From assembly GCA_963847965.1 (NCBI GenBank), contig CAWKCG010000041.1:58421-122420 (forward strand): 64,000 bases of DNA. The letters run 5' to 3'. The notes under the pieces were generated by a model, which ran no database searches, was not told where the DNA came from, and saw only the letters and a list, made by a program, of their open reading frames with translations. This document shows positions 1-9,081 of the stretch, piece by piece. A program made the position numbers and the translations under genes. Position 1 is the first letter of the stretch. Every line of letters starts with the position of its first letter. The DNA is from Palsa-504 sp963847965 (GTDB lineage: Bacteria > Actinomycetota > Actinomycetes > Streptosporangiales > Streptosporangiaceae).

Positions 1-5
1 ATTCG

Positions 6-33
6 CTGAGTACTTATCCGCGCGGGTACTCAG
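6..33 (-). terminator. Hairpin after the LuxR-type regulator gene
   Basis: Perfect 8-base arms (CTGAGTAC at 6-13, GTACTCAG at 26-33) enclose a 12-base loop. It lies just beyond the 3' end of the minus-strand regulator gene and its duplicated tail. There is no clear U-run, so factor-independent termination is inferred from structure and position only. Confidence 0.4.
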
Positions 34-190
34 CCGCGGCCCGGTTACGCGTCCGCGTTCAGCCCTTGGCTGGCCTCCGTGGCCTGGGTGCTTGCCCGCG
101 GCCCGGTTACGCGTCCGCGTTCAGCCCTTGGCTGGCCTCCGTGGCCTGGGTGCTTGCCCGCGGCCCGGTTACGCGTCCGTGCCCAGCCCT
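34..190. repeat. 62-bp direct repeat copying the end of the LuxR-type gene
   Basis: A unit beginning CCGCGGCCCGGTTACGCG starts at 34, 96 and 158, so the period is exactly 62 bp. The third unit runs into the real 3' end of the regulator gene. The two outer units each carry a near copy of its last codons followed by TAA; read on the minus strand they encode ASQGLNADA-stop, where the gene itself ends ASQGLGTDA-stop. The copies lie beyond the true stop and are untranslated. Confidence 0.85.
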
Positions 191-3054
191 TGGCTGGCCC
201 ACGCGGCAATCTGGCTGCGGTTGCTGAACCCGAGCTTGACCAGGATGTGCTGGACGTGGTTCTCCGCCGTCCGTTCGGAGACGAACAGGGCCTCGCCGAT
301 CTGCTTGTTCGTCAGCCCGCGCGCGACCAACTGGGCCACCTCGAGCTCGCGCGGGCTCAGCGGCGATCCGGCCTGCGCGGCGGCCGGGAGCCTGGCGCGC
401 AGCCGCCCGATCCGCTCGGTGAACGGGACCATCCCGAGCCGTTCGGCCTCACCCGCCGCGGCGTCCAGCGCAGCTCGCGCGCGGTCCAGGTCTCCCGGCG
501 CCTGTCGCCGGGTCAGCGCGGCGGCGAGCTCCACCCGCGCCTGGACGGCGTACCCGCGCGCGCCGTTGGCGTCGCAGATCGAGGCCGACGTCTGCAGGTC
601 CCTGACCGCCGCGTCTAGGCGCCCCAGCGCCGCGGCCGCCAGGCCGAGCTGCAGCTCCACCGGCCCCATGTAGACCCCGGGCCCTGCGCCGTTCGCCGCG
701 TGCTGGCCGCGGAACGGCTCGAACTGCTCGGCGAGGAATTCGATGTCCGAGGTGCGCCCGAGGCCGATGGCGATCGCCAGCCCGTGGCCCCAGGACGCCA
801 TGCGCATCGCCGCCATGGGCGTCCACGAAGCAACCGGCCCCGCCAGCGCGTAGGCCGCTTCGGCGCCGGCCCGATCGCCCTGCTGGAGGCGAATCTGCGT
901 GAGCATGAGCGCAGGGAAGACGGTGGCGGTGCCGCGGGTGGTGTCCACGGTCTCCGGCCGTTGGTCAGGGGGGATGAGGTCGAACGCCTCGGCCAGGCCG
1001 GCATGGTCCAGCCCGACGTGCAGTGCTGACTGGGTCAAGATCACGGCGAGAGCGCCGATCGCGGCCGGGTGTCCCATATCGTTGAGCACCTTGAACCCCT
1101 CGCGGGCCAGCCGTGCTGCCTCGGCGAACCGCCCGGTCGCCAGCGCGAGCGTGGCTGCGCCTTCCATGTGGTGCCATTGCCCTACCGGGCCGCTGAGCCG
1201 TTCCAGGCAGGAGCCGAGGTCGACGAGTTCACGCTGGACCTCCCGGAGCTGGCCGGTCTCGAACAGCGTGTCGATCCGCCACAGTCGACCCCACATCTCG
1301 ACCCAGGCGCTGCCGAGGACATCGGCGGCCTCGATCATCCGTCCCGCCAGCACCACCCGCTCGGCGAGGCCCTCCGGGGCGGAGCAGGCCAGCTGGCGGG
1401 CCTGCAGCGCATCGACGAGCGCGATCGGGTCGTCGGACGCGTCGGCGTCGGCCAACGCGTCCCGGCTCACCTCTTTCGCGCGGTCATACTCGCCGCGGTA
1501 CGCCAGCGCATGCGCGTACCGGGACAACACCCGGGCCCGCAGGTCGTCGGGAAGATCGTCCCCGGCCAGGGCCTGCTCGCAAAAGCGGCAGATCTCACCG
1601 TCCCACTCCGGTACGCCGGTGGCCTCCATGACCAGCGCCGTGCGGGCCAGCCACAGCCGGTCCCGCCGACGCAGGGCCCGCCGCCCGACTCCGGCCGCCG
1701 TCTCCTGCGATCCGGGCAGGTCGCCGCTGCGGTGCAGGGCCGCGGCCAGGGCTAGCTCGAGCCGGGAGCGGTCATCCTCACTGATTTCACCCTCGCCGAC
1801 CGACAGCGCCTGCCGGCACAGGCGCACGGCCTCCTCGAAGGCCAGCGACTCCGCCGCTACGTCGGCGGCCGCCTCGCACGCCGCCACCGCCCGCACCCGG
1901 TCGCCCGGCCACGACGCCTCGACCCGGTGCCGGGCGACCTCCGCCAGGTGCAGCCGCACCTGCCCCTCGTAAAGCGCCTCGATCGCGTCCGCCGCAGCGG
2001 TGTGCAGGCGCCGCTGCTCCGCGGCGCTCAGCCGGGCGATAACCGCCGAGCCGACCAGTGCGTGCGAGAACCGGTGATCGCCACGCCGGTCGCCAGTCAC
2101 GAGGAACCCGGCCGCCCGGCATTCATCCAGTGGGCCGAGCAGGGCGAGCACGGGCACGTCCAGCATCCGGGCCACCACGCCCACCGAGAAGCTGTTGCCT
2201 GCCACCGCGGCCGCCTGCAGCAGCTCCCGGGCGGGACCTGGCAGCTGCGCGATCCGGTAGGCCGTCGCCTCGACCACCCGCCCCGGCACCGATCCCGGCC
2301 CGCCGCGGCGTTCCTCGAGAAGCATGAGGGCCAGCTCTTTGACCAGGAACGGGTTGCCTCCGGTTTCCGAGTGGACCTCCCCGACTGCCTCGGCTGACGT
2401 CGGCAGCCCGGCGGCGCGCAGCATGTCCCCGATCGCAGCGGCGGGCAGGCCACGCAGATCGACCCGCTCGGTATTGGCGTCCGCCGACAGGCCCGGCAAG
2501 AGCCTGGCGCTCACCTCGTCGGGCGCCGCCGAGTCCCGGTAAGTCGCGAATACCAGGATCGGCGTCCCCCGCAGCTGACGCACGACGTCGGTGAGCAGGG
2601 CCGCCGACGCCTCGTCCGCCCACTGCAGGTCGTCGAGCACCAGCACGAGCGCGCTCGGCCGGGCCGCCTCCGCCAGCCGCAGGCGGACCTTGGCGAACAG
2701 CGCGAACCGCCGCGCACTACCAGAATCGGCCCCCTCGGCGACCGCCGGGCGCTCGGCGTCACCGAAGACCGCCGACCACCGGTCGGCCCCGGACGCTTCG
2801 TCATCGACGGCCCGGACGGCGGGGTCATCCAGCACCATCCGCCACAGGCCGTACGGCGGCGAGCTGCCCCGGTCCGCCGCGCGAGCCCACACCACCGGCA
2901 CGCCCCTCGCCGCGGCCAGCGCGGCGGCCTCCTCCGCCAGCCGGGTCTTCCCGATCCCCGCCTCGCCCGTGCACAACACCAAGCGCCCGCGCCCCGCGAC
3001 GGCATCGTCGAGCAACCGCGCGACCCGAGCCAGCTCGCGGTCACGCCCCACCAT
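169..3054 (-). CDS. LuxR-family (LAL) ATPase transcriptional regulator
   Basis: A large signal-integrating regulator of the LAL (MalT-like) type: an N-terminal AAA/NTPase, a long helical TPR-like middle and a C-terminal LuxR DNA-binding domain. Walker A is GEAGIGKT about 30 residues from the start, and a Walker B-like VLVLDDLQWAD follows about 110 residues later. The last 60 residues hold the helix-turn-helix (SPRELEVAQLVARGLTNKQIG...SERTAENHV). I take ATG 3054 as start because the family usually opens with a GRxxEL motif, here MVGRDREL; an in-frame GTG at 3114 would add 20 residues. At about 960 residues the length is normal. The inducer and targets cannot be read from sequence. It stands alone and is followed by a duplicated tail and a hairpin. 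Confidence 0.9.
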   Translation of the reverse strand: MVGRDRELARVARLLDDAVAGRGRLVLCTGEAGIGKTRLAEEAAALAAARGVPVVWARAADRGSSPPYGLWRMVLDDPAVRAVDDEASGADRWSAVFGDAERPAVAEGADSGSARRFALFAKVRLRLAEAARPSALVLVLDDLQWADEASAALLTDVVRQLRGTPILVFATYRDSAAPDEVSARLLPGLSADANTERVDLRGLPAAAIGDMLRAAGLPTSAEAVGEVHSETGGNPFLVKELALMLLEERRGGPGSVPGRVVEATAYRIAQLPGPARELLQAAAVAGNSFSVGVVARMLDVPVLALLGPLDECRAAGFLVTGDRRGDHRFSHALVGSAVIARLSAAEQRRLHTAAADAIEALYEGQVRLHLAEVARHRVEASWPGDRVRAVAACEAAADVAAESLAFEEAVRLCRQALSVGEGEISEDDRSRLELALAAALHRSGDLPGSQETAAGVGRRALRRRDRLWLARTALVMEATGVPEWDGEICRFCEQALAGDDLPDDLRARVLSRYAHALAYRGEYDRAKEVSRDALADADASDDPIALVDALQARQLACSAPEGLAERVVLAGRMIEAADVLGSAWVEMWGRLWRIDTLFETGQLREVQRELVDLGSCLERLSGPVGQWHHMEGAATLALATGRFAEAARLAREGFKVLNDMGHPAAIGALAVILTQSALHVGLDHAGLAEAFDLIPPDQRPETVDTTRGTATVFPALMLTQIRLQQGDRAGAEAAYALAGPVASWTPMAAMRMASWGHGLAIAIGLGRTSDIEFLAEQFEPFRGQHAANGAGPGVYMGPVELQLGLAAAALGRLDAAVRDLQTSASICDANGARGYAVQARVELAAALTRRQAPGDLDRARAALDAAAGEAERLGMVPFTERIGRLRARLPAAAQAGSPLSPRELEVAQLVARGLTNKQIGEALFVSERTAENHVQHILVKLGFSNRSQIAAWASQGLGTDA

Positions 3055-3242
3055 GAGCGCGGCAGCCTCGCCGTGGACACCCCCCACGCGCCCACCATAA
3101 GCGCGAGGGACCACGGCTGCCTAGCGCCGCACGCCACCGCCCGGCCGCTCGGGTACCTCATCCGTCCCGCGCGGCTACCGGTCCAGCGCAGCCAACTCCA
3201 GTAACTTTAATTTTTGTTCGAAATGTGTCGCATCTACGCGTG

Positions 3243-3254
3243 AAATGTCAGCGG
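3243..3254 (+). promoter_or_regulatory. AAATGTCAGCGG motif before DUF222/HNH gene 1
   Basis: The 12-mer AAATGTCAGCGG also occurs at 61401-61412, upstream of the only other DUF222/HNH gene in the window. Both copies sit in unusually AT-rich stretches and both have ACGCGTG shortly before them. An ATG inside this copy (3245) opens the long frame, but the shared motif and two small hairpins just after it (CTCTA/TAGAG, AGGCC/GGCCT) suggest an untranslated leader. Function unknown: promoter element or trace of a spreading unit. Confidence 0.4.
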
Positions 3255-3325
3255 TATTCGCTACTCTATTTCATAGAGGCCTTCGGCCTGTACCAAGATC
3301 ATTAAATCCGAACGGGCGGTGGTGC

Positions 3326-5458
3326 GTGGCAGCAGGACCGGTTCCCCGGGACCCTGGGCGAGACGAAGACCCGCCTAGCGGCCCGGCCGGCCCGCGGCCG
3401 GAGGATTGGTGGCCCGACCAGAAACCAGGCTGGCGTCGGCTGCCGTCCCGGCCGGAACCTACCGAGGAGGACCTACAGGCCTGGCTGGACCAGCTGGAAT
3501 CGGAGGACGAGCCGCCCGACCCCGAGATGTACCCGGACCCGGACGACCCGCCGCTACCGGGCGAGATCGACATGGACGCGATCGCCGCTGAGTGCGCCGA
3601 GATCGCCGCCGAGGAGGCGGATGCGGCCGCGCGCGCCGCCCGGGTGGGCGCTACCGGGGCGCTGGCCGGCGGCCTGGGCCGCCGCGGGCCGGGCCAGCCC
3701 GGCTCGGCGGAGTCGTTCCCTGGCGAGTACGCCGGCCCGGCGGGCTCCTTCGCCACCGGGCAGGCTCTGGACACCGCGCCTGGGGGCGCGCCCCTGGCCG
3801 CCTTCGCCGACGCTGCGGCCGGGGACGACGATAGCTACACCGACGTCAGCGACGACGAGCTGGTCGGGGTCATATGTGCCTGGGGGCGAGTCGGCGCGCA
3901 CGTCGCCGCCCGCACGTACGCGGCGATCGCCGAGCTGATGCGCCGGCGCGCCAAGCCGGGCTGGCCGCTGGAAGGACCAGGGCGGCTGCCGCGGGTCTGG
4001 GATGAGTTCATGGCCACCGAGCTGTCCCACGCCATGGCGTGGTCCCGGTATCAGGCCGAGGGCACAATCGGGATGGCAGCCGCGCTGGAGGCCCTGCCCG
4101 GGACCAAGGCGGCGCTGCGTAACGGGGTCATCGACGACTACAAGGCCAGCATCATCCTCACCGCCACGGCGGCCCTGGAGCCCGCCGAGGCCCAGGCGGC
4201 CGAAGCCATGGTGCTGGACCGGGCCGGGCGGCTGACCCCGGGCGGGCTGCGCGCCGCGATCACCCGGGCCGTGATGGAGGTCGACCCCGACGGAGCGCGC
4301 AAGCGGCGGGAGAAGGCGCAGCAGGAAGACGCGCGGGTGGAGCGCTGGGCCGAAAGCTCGGGAAACGCCGCGCTGGCCGGCCGGGAACTGCCCCCCGCCG
4401 AGGTCCTGGCCGCCGACCAGCGGGTCAGCTGGTGGGCCGAGCAGCTGCGCAAGGCCGGCCTCGACGGGACGATGGACCAACTGCGGGCGCGAGCCTACAT
4501 CGACTTGCTCCTGGGCCTGGACTCCCGGCCACCAGTCGGCCACGACGCCACCCCAGATGATCGGGAGAATCCGGGTCCGGACGGCCCAGCTCCGCGCGGG
4601 TCAGGTCCGGACGGCCAGGCTCCGCACAGGTCAGGTCCGGACGGCCAGGCTCCGCACGGGTCAGGTCCGGACGGCCCGGCCCCAGCCGGGCTGGGTCAGC
4701 CGGGTACTCCGCCACCCGGCGGGCCACTGGCCGGAGCGATCCCGCCCGGGTTCGTAGGCAAAGCCAACCTGACGATTCCGCTTGTTACCTTGCTGGGCCT
4801 CGCCGACCGGCCCGGGGAGCTCGGCTCGGTCGGCCCGGTCGACCCGGCCCTGGCCCGCGACCTGGCCGCCGCGGCCGCCCGGAATCCCCGGACCACGTGG
4901 TGTGTAACCGTCACCGACGATCAGGGACACGCGATAGGCCATGGCTGCGCCCGCCCCGGACCCCGGTCGTCCCGGTCGGCACGCCAGAAACACAGCGCAC
5001 CGGATGGCCCTGACCCGCCGGGGTTCGCGTTCACCGCGTCGGGGCAGCCCGGACCGCCGGGCGGTTACGGGACGTGGCGATTGGCCACCGGACTCCCCGG
5101 GACCCGGGACCTGATCGTCGCCCTGCATCCGATCGCCATCGATACCTGTGACCACAGGTTCGAGGCTTCTGGCCACGATCCAGGCTCGATGCTCCGCCAC
5201 CTCACCGAGATCCGGCACGCCACATGTACCGGGCCGACGTGCCGGAGACCCTCGAACCGCGCGGATTTCGAACACAACATCCCGTACGAGGCCGGCGGCC
5301 GGACCTGCCAGTGTAATGGCTCCCCGAAGTGCCGGACCGAGCACCGGATCAAGCAGGATCCGAGGTGGAAGGTGGAACAGATCACCCCGGCCGTCCTCCG
5401 GTGGACAACCCCCTCGGGCCGGCAATACGAAAGCGAACCCACCCGCTATCCCATCTAA
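3326..5458 (+). CDS. DUF222 / HNH endonuclease domain protein
   Basis: Member of the actinobacterial DUF222-HNH family (the family of the mycobacterial 13E12 repeats), of uncertain biological role. The N-terminal 190 residues are acidic, proline-rich and disordered. The DUF222 helical region follows (DELVGVICAWGRVGAH..., AAALEALPG...). After it comes a linker of 10-residue repeats, and the C-terminus is HNH-like with paired cysteines (CTGPTCRRP, FEHNIPYEAGG, CQCNGSPKCRTEH). The catalytic HNH core is diverged: H-N-I-P-Y replaces the usual HH pair. The reading frame is open from ATG 3245, but the segment before GTG 3326 coincides with a conserved upstream motif and is probably leader; no clear Shine-Dalgarno supports either start. 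Confidence 0.8.
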   Translation: MAAGPVPRDPGRDEDPPSGPAGPRPEDWWPDQKPGWRRLPSRPEPTEEDLQAWLDQLESEDEPPDPEMYPDPDDPPLPGEIDMDAIAAECAEIAAEEADAAARAARVGATGALAGGLGRRGPGQPGSAESFPGEYAGPAGSFATGQALDTAPGGAPLAAFADAAAGDDDSYTDVSDDELVGVICAWGRVGAHVAARTYAAIAELMRRRAKPGWPLEGPGRLPRVWDEFMATELSHAMAWSRYQAEGTIGMAAALEALPGTKAALRNGVIDDYKASIILTATAALEPAEAQAAEAMVLDRAGRLTPGGLRAAITRAVMEVDPDGARKRREKAQQEDARVERWAESSGNAALAGRELPPAEVLAADQRVSWWAEQLRKAGLDGTMDQLRARAYIDLLLGLDSRPPVGHDATPDDRENPGPDGPAPRGSGPDGQAPHRSGPDGQAPHGSGPDGPAPAGLGQPGTPPPGGPLAGAIPPGFVGKANLTIPLVTLLGLADRPGELGSVGPVDPALARDLAAAAARNPRTTWCVTVTDDQGHAIGHGCARPGPRSSRSARQKHSAPDGPDPPGFAFTASGQPGPPGGYGTWRLATGLPGTRDLIVALHPIAIDTCDHRFEASGHDPGSMLRHLTEIRHATCTGPTCRRPSNRADFEHNIPYEAGGRTCQCNGSPKCRTEHRIKQDPRWKVEQITPAVLRWTTPSGRQYESEPTRYPI
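4574..4693 (+). repeat. Four 30-bp in-frame repeats in the DUF222/HNH linker
   Basis: Four consecutive 30-bp units, each starting GGTCCGGACGG, encode the decapeptide pattern GPDGxAPxxS. They sit between the DUF222 and HNH parts, keep frame and give a flexible proline/glycine linker. Copy number is likely variable between strains (inference). Confidence 0.85.
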
Positions 5459-5564
5459 TGAACGCCCGGCCGATCACCACCGGACACAGCAGGTCAACCA
5501 CGATGTCACGGCCCGAGCCCGCGGACCCAGCAGGCCCATCCGGGCGCGACGGCACAATGGTCTG

Positions 5565-6785
5565 ATGGACGTCGACGTGGTGGTGATCGGGGCCGGTGCG
5601 CTGGGACTGAGCACCGCGCTGCACTGTGCGCTGGCTGGCCGGTCTGTAGCGGTGGTGGAACGCCACACTCCCGGGTCGCAGGCCTCCGGCCGGGCGGCGG
5701 GCCTGTTCAAGTCCGTCCAGGCGGACGAGCTGCGTACCAGGCTCGCCCGGCGCAGCATCACCAGGGCCAGCACCTTCGCCGAGTGGGCGGGCACGCCGCT
5801 GGCGGTGACCCGCCCGGGGAGCTTCCTGATCGCCCGCACCGACCAGCACCGGGACTTTCTGTACCGGGAGCTGGGCCAGTCACGACGCTGGGGCGCCGAC
5901 GTCCACGAGGCAACCCCGGCCGAGCTCGCCGAACGCCTCGGCTATTACTACCCCGCCAGCGACTACTTCGCCGTCTCGTGCCCGGAGGACATCTACATCG
6001 AGGAGCCGGCCAGCCTCATCCAGGCCTACCTCGCGGCCTGCCGCTTGCACGGGGCCGTGGTAACCGAGAACGAGCCGGTCATCGGGATTCCCGTGACCGC
6101 CGGCCGGGTGACCGGCGTCGAGACCGAACGCCGCTCGATCACGGCCCCCGTAGTCGTGGACGCGGCCGGCGGCTGGGTCCGCCAGGTGGCCGACCTGGCC
6201 GGGGCCCGGGTGCCGCTCGCCCCGGTCCGCCACCAGTTGCTGATCACCGCGCCCACGGCCCAGGTCGATCCGGCCGACCCGATCATCAGGGTGGTGGACG
6301 CCGCCGTCTACCTGCGCCCGGCCCGCGGCGGGCTCATGGTCGGCGGGTTCGAGCCCGAGCCGCTGCCCGTCGACCCTCGGCACCAGCCCGCCTCGTTCTC
6401 CACCGATGACGTGCCGCTGGACCGCGGCGTCCTGCTGCAGCTCGCGGCCCAGGTCGCCGCCGAGGTTCCGCTGGCCAGCACCGCCCCGGTCGCCGAACAC
6501 CGCGGCGGACTGTTCACGATGAGCCCGGACGGCCGCTTCGTCACCGGCCCCGTCCCGGACCTGCCCGGCCTGTGGGTGGCCAGCGGGTGCAACGGCTCCG
6601 GGTTCTCCTCCTCACTCGCGATCGGCGAGGCCCTGGCCGCCTGGATCACCACCGGCACCCCGCCCGAAGGCCTGACCGCCCTCTCGCCCTCCCGCTTCGG
6701 TCCCTTCTCCGACGACACCCTCGTGTCCCGCGGCCTCTGGCAGTACGCCCACTACTACGACCCCGCCGCCCCCGAGCCGAGCTGA
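5565..6785 (+). CDS. FAD-dependent oxidoreductase (DAO family)
   Basis: A 406-residue D-amino-acid-oxidase-type flavoenzyme, related to sarcosine, dimethylglycine and glycine oxidases. The N-terminal dinucleotide-binding motif is VVVIGAGALGLSTAL with the acidic strand-2 end VVERHTPG. The DAO fold follows, and a C-terminal FAD-contact motif is visible (GPVPDLPGLWVASGCNGSGF). It probably oxidises an amine or secondary amino acid to imine and peroxide; the substrate cannot be told. ATG 5565 is chosen because it gives the glycine-rich motif its usual N-terminal position. It lies 106 bases after the HNH gene and 37 bases before the sensor kinase gene on the same strand. No odd features. Confidence 0.85.
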   Translation: MDVDVVVIGAGALGLSTALHCALAGRSVAVVERHTPGSQASGRAAGLFKSVQADELRTRLARRSITRASTFAEWAGTPLAVTRPGSFLIARTDQHRDFLYRELGQSRRWGADVHEATPAELAERLGYYYPASDYFAVSCPEDIYIEEPASLIQAYLAACRLHGAVVTENEPVIGIPVTAGRVTGVETERRSITAPVVVDAAGGWVRQVADLAGARVPLAPVRHQLLITAPTAQVDPADPIIRVVDAAVYLRPARGGLMVGGFEPEPLPVDPRHQPASFSTDDVPLDRGVLLQLAAQVAAEVPLASTAPVAEHRGGLFTMSPDGRFVTGPVPDLPGLWVASGCNGSGFSSSLAIGEALAAWITTGTPPEGLTALSPSRFGPFSDDTLVSRGLWQYAHYYDPAAPEPS

Positions 6786-6822
6786 CTACCCCCGGAATCG
6801 TGGAGGGCGGGCCGCCCGAATC

Positions 6823-8140
6823 GTGGGAAAATCTCGTGTGGTATTCGATCCGTCGTTGCGCACACCTGTGGTTTACGCGATCGCGATCCGGTATCAGACG
6901 CCGTTGTGGCGGGCCGGGGCGATGCTGCGGGCCGGCTGCATGGTCGCGTTCTGGGTCCTCCTGCTGTGGTTTCCGCATGACACGTGGCCGAAGGACGCGG
7001 CCATGCTGGCGCTCGGCTCGATCGGCGCGGTCACGGCCTGGGCGCACAACCGGGCCTCGCTGCTCGACCTCCTGGTCGCACGCGACGTCATCGGGTTGAG
7101 CGCGGCGGCCGGGCACCTGATCAGCGCCAAGGAGCGCGCCACCGCCGACCTGTCCGGCCTGCTTGAGGGGTTCGGGATCATCTCGGTGGCGCTCCTTTTC
7201 GCCGGGCCGCTTGAGGTGCGCCCGCTGCCGGAACGTCGTCTACGCGCTGGGAACGGTGCTGATCGTCATCCACGTCTGGAGCGCGTTCCTGCAGGCGATG
7301 ACCGACTCGAGCTGGTATGCGCCGGACGTGCCGCCGGGCCGGGCGGTCCTGGTGCTGCGCCCGCTGATGCCGCTGCTCGTCGCGATGATCCTGTTCGCCA
7401 TCCTTGGCTACCCGGTGTACTGGGACCACCAGGCGGTACCCGGCGGCCTGTTCGGCGCCATCCTGGCTGCGGCCGTCGTCTTGCTGCTGCTGCCGTTGAC
7501 GCTCATCTACGAGCTGGTGCTGCGCGCCGCCCGCGACGCGTCGAGCGCGGAGGTTCGCCGGTACCGGGCCGACGACGCCGTGATCGTGCACAGCTTGGTG
7601 AAGAACGCGGAGTACGCGCTGATCAACGAGGTGGACTCCGATCCCGGCGTCGGCCCGGAAACCCGGTCGCTGGCCCGGGAAATGCTGGCGCTGACCGAGG
7701 AGGCCCGGCTCATGCTCCTTGGCCGAACCGCCGAGCTCAGCACCGTCGAGCTGCTCTGGCACTGCGTGACCCGTATCCTCCCCAGCGGGGACGTCACGGC
7801 GGAACTCGACCCGGCCAGCCGTTCGGTTCAGCTGAGCGGCACCGATTACCAGCTGGCCCGGCGGTGCCTCGTGGACCTGATCACCAACGCCTGGAAGGCC
7901 GGCGCGCGGCGGATCGAGGTCGCCATCAGGCTGGAAGAACAGCCGGGCACGGCCCGGACGCAGACCGTGCTGCGCGTCGACGACGACGGGCTGGGGATGC
8001 CGGCCGGGGTTCTCGACGACCCGACCACCAGCCTGGCCGTGATGGCCGAGCACCTGCGGGGATATTCGGGCTCGCTGGCGTTCTCCCCGCGGGCTGGCAG
8101 TGGGACCAGGGCCTGCGTACGCTGGCGGTCGGCATGGTGA
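6823..8140 (+). CDS. Membrane sensor histidine kinase (frame change inside)
   Basis: An integral-membrane sensor kinase with several N-terminal hydrophobic segments, then a cytoplasmic kinase core. The likely phospho-acceptor is the histidine of HSLVKNAEYAL (codon near 7589), which resembles Spo0B/CitA-like H-boxes rather than the common HExxxP type. The HATPase_c part shows an N-box (LVDLITNAWKAGA) and a G1 box (DDDGLGMPAG). The frame changes near 7228 between LEVRPLP and RNVVYALG, consistent with one inserted base, and both halves are otherwise well formed. It is followed by a 20-bp repeat and, 59 bases after the stop, its response regulator. The start (GTG 6823) is uncertain. Signal unknown. 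Confidence 0.7.
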
Positions 8141-8180
8141 GCGAGCGGGAGACAGGGTGAGCGAGCTGAAGACAGGGTGA
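8137..8180 (+). repeat. Two 20-bp direct repeats between kinase and regulator genes
   Basis: GTGAGCGAGC(G/T)GRAGACAGG is repeated at 8137 and 8157 with a further GTGAG at 8177. The first copy contains the kinase stop codon. It looks like a small tandem duplication in the spacer; no function is evident. Confidence 0.7.
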
Positions 8181-8199
8181 GGCCCGGGGAGGAGCTCTG

Positions 8200-8994
8200 G
8201 TGCGGATCCTGGTGATCGACGACTACCTGAACGTCGAGATGGCCCTGCGCGGGATCCTCGAAGGTCATACCGTGACCGGCGTCCGCGACCCGGCCGTCCT
8301 GCCCAGGATGCTGGCCTACGAGGAGCCATTTGACCAGGCCATCATCGACCTGCGGTACCCGCAGTCGACTGCGACCGGGCTGACCGCGCTCGCCACGCTG
8401 CGCCAGCTGGCGCCGCACACCAAGACCATCATCAGCACCACCGACGAGGAAGAGAACCGGCTGCTCTACCTGCTCGCGGCCTTCCAGTTCTTCGAGCCGA
8501 AGGCCCTGCTGGCCAAGCGCGCGGACGCGTTCGTGACCCGGGCCGTAGTCGAGGCCGTCGGCCGCGGCGATCCCTCTCCCAGCCCCGACGCGGACCCATT
8601 CCGCACGGCCGCCGCGATGCGCCCGCCGCTGCTCGACCGGGTCGTGCACAACCGGACCGAGCTGGCCATCTGGCGGGAACTCGCCCGCTTCGACAAGCGC
8701 CAGGAGATCGCCAACGCTGCGCACGTCCATCCGCGGACAGTGGACGCGTTTACCGCAGCGAAGTGCGCCGCGATCGACAGCGTGAATGCCCATTTCTCAC
8801 GGCCGGCCCGCAGGCCCGAACCGGCGGCGGCCGTCGAGCAGGCCGCGGCACACGGCGCCAACCTGATCCGGGTCATTCATTTCGCCCGCATCCATGAGCA
8901 GTTCTTCGCCGACGACGAGGTGGCCGGGCTGCTGGCCGCGAGCTGGCGAGCCCCTGACGCCGCAGCCTCGTTACGCCTACGGCAGGCTGGATGA
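8200..8994 (+). CDS. Response regulator with atypical C-terminal domain
   Basis: The N-terminal 110 residues are a receiver domain: acidic pair in ILVIDDYLN, phospho-acceptor aspartate in AIIDLRYP, conserved Thr/Ser in TIISTTDEE and a late lysine in LLAKRAD. The C-terminal part (about 150-264) is not a recognised LuxR, OmpR or ANTAR output. It contains a helix-turn-helix-like stretch (RQEIANAAHVHPRTVDAF) and is helical and alanine-rich. GTG 8200 has a strong Shine-Dalgarno (GGGGAGGAG) five bases upstream. It is paired with the kinase just before it. A specific output partner or DNA site cannot be deduced. Confidence 0.75.
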   Translation: MRILVIDDYLNVEMALRGILEGHTVTGVRDPAVLPRMLAYEEPFDQAIIDLRYPQSTATGLTALATLRQLAPHTKTIISTTDEEENRLLYLLAAFQFFEPKALLAKRADAFVTRAVVEAVGRGDPSPSPDADPFRTAAAMRPPLLDRVVHNRTELAIWRELARFDKRQEIANAAHVHPRTVDAFTAAKCAAIDSVNAHFSRPARRPEPAAAVEQAAAHGANLIRVIHFARIHEQFFADDEVAGLLAASWRAPDAAASLRLRQAG

Positions 8995-9081
8995 CAGCGA
9001 ACTTTTACCTGTTCCGGCTGCGGGCATCCGTCCACGCTGGCATCTCATGAACCACGCGGCCCGCCCGCCCGGCCAGCCCCA

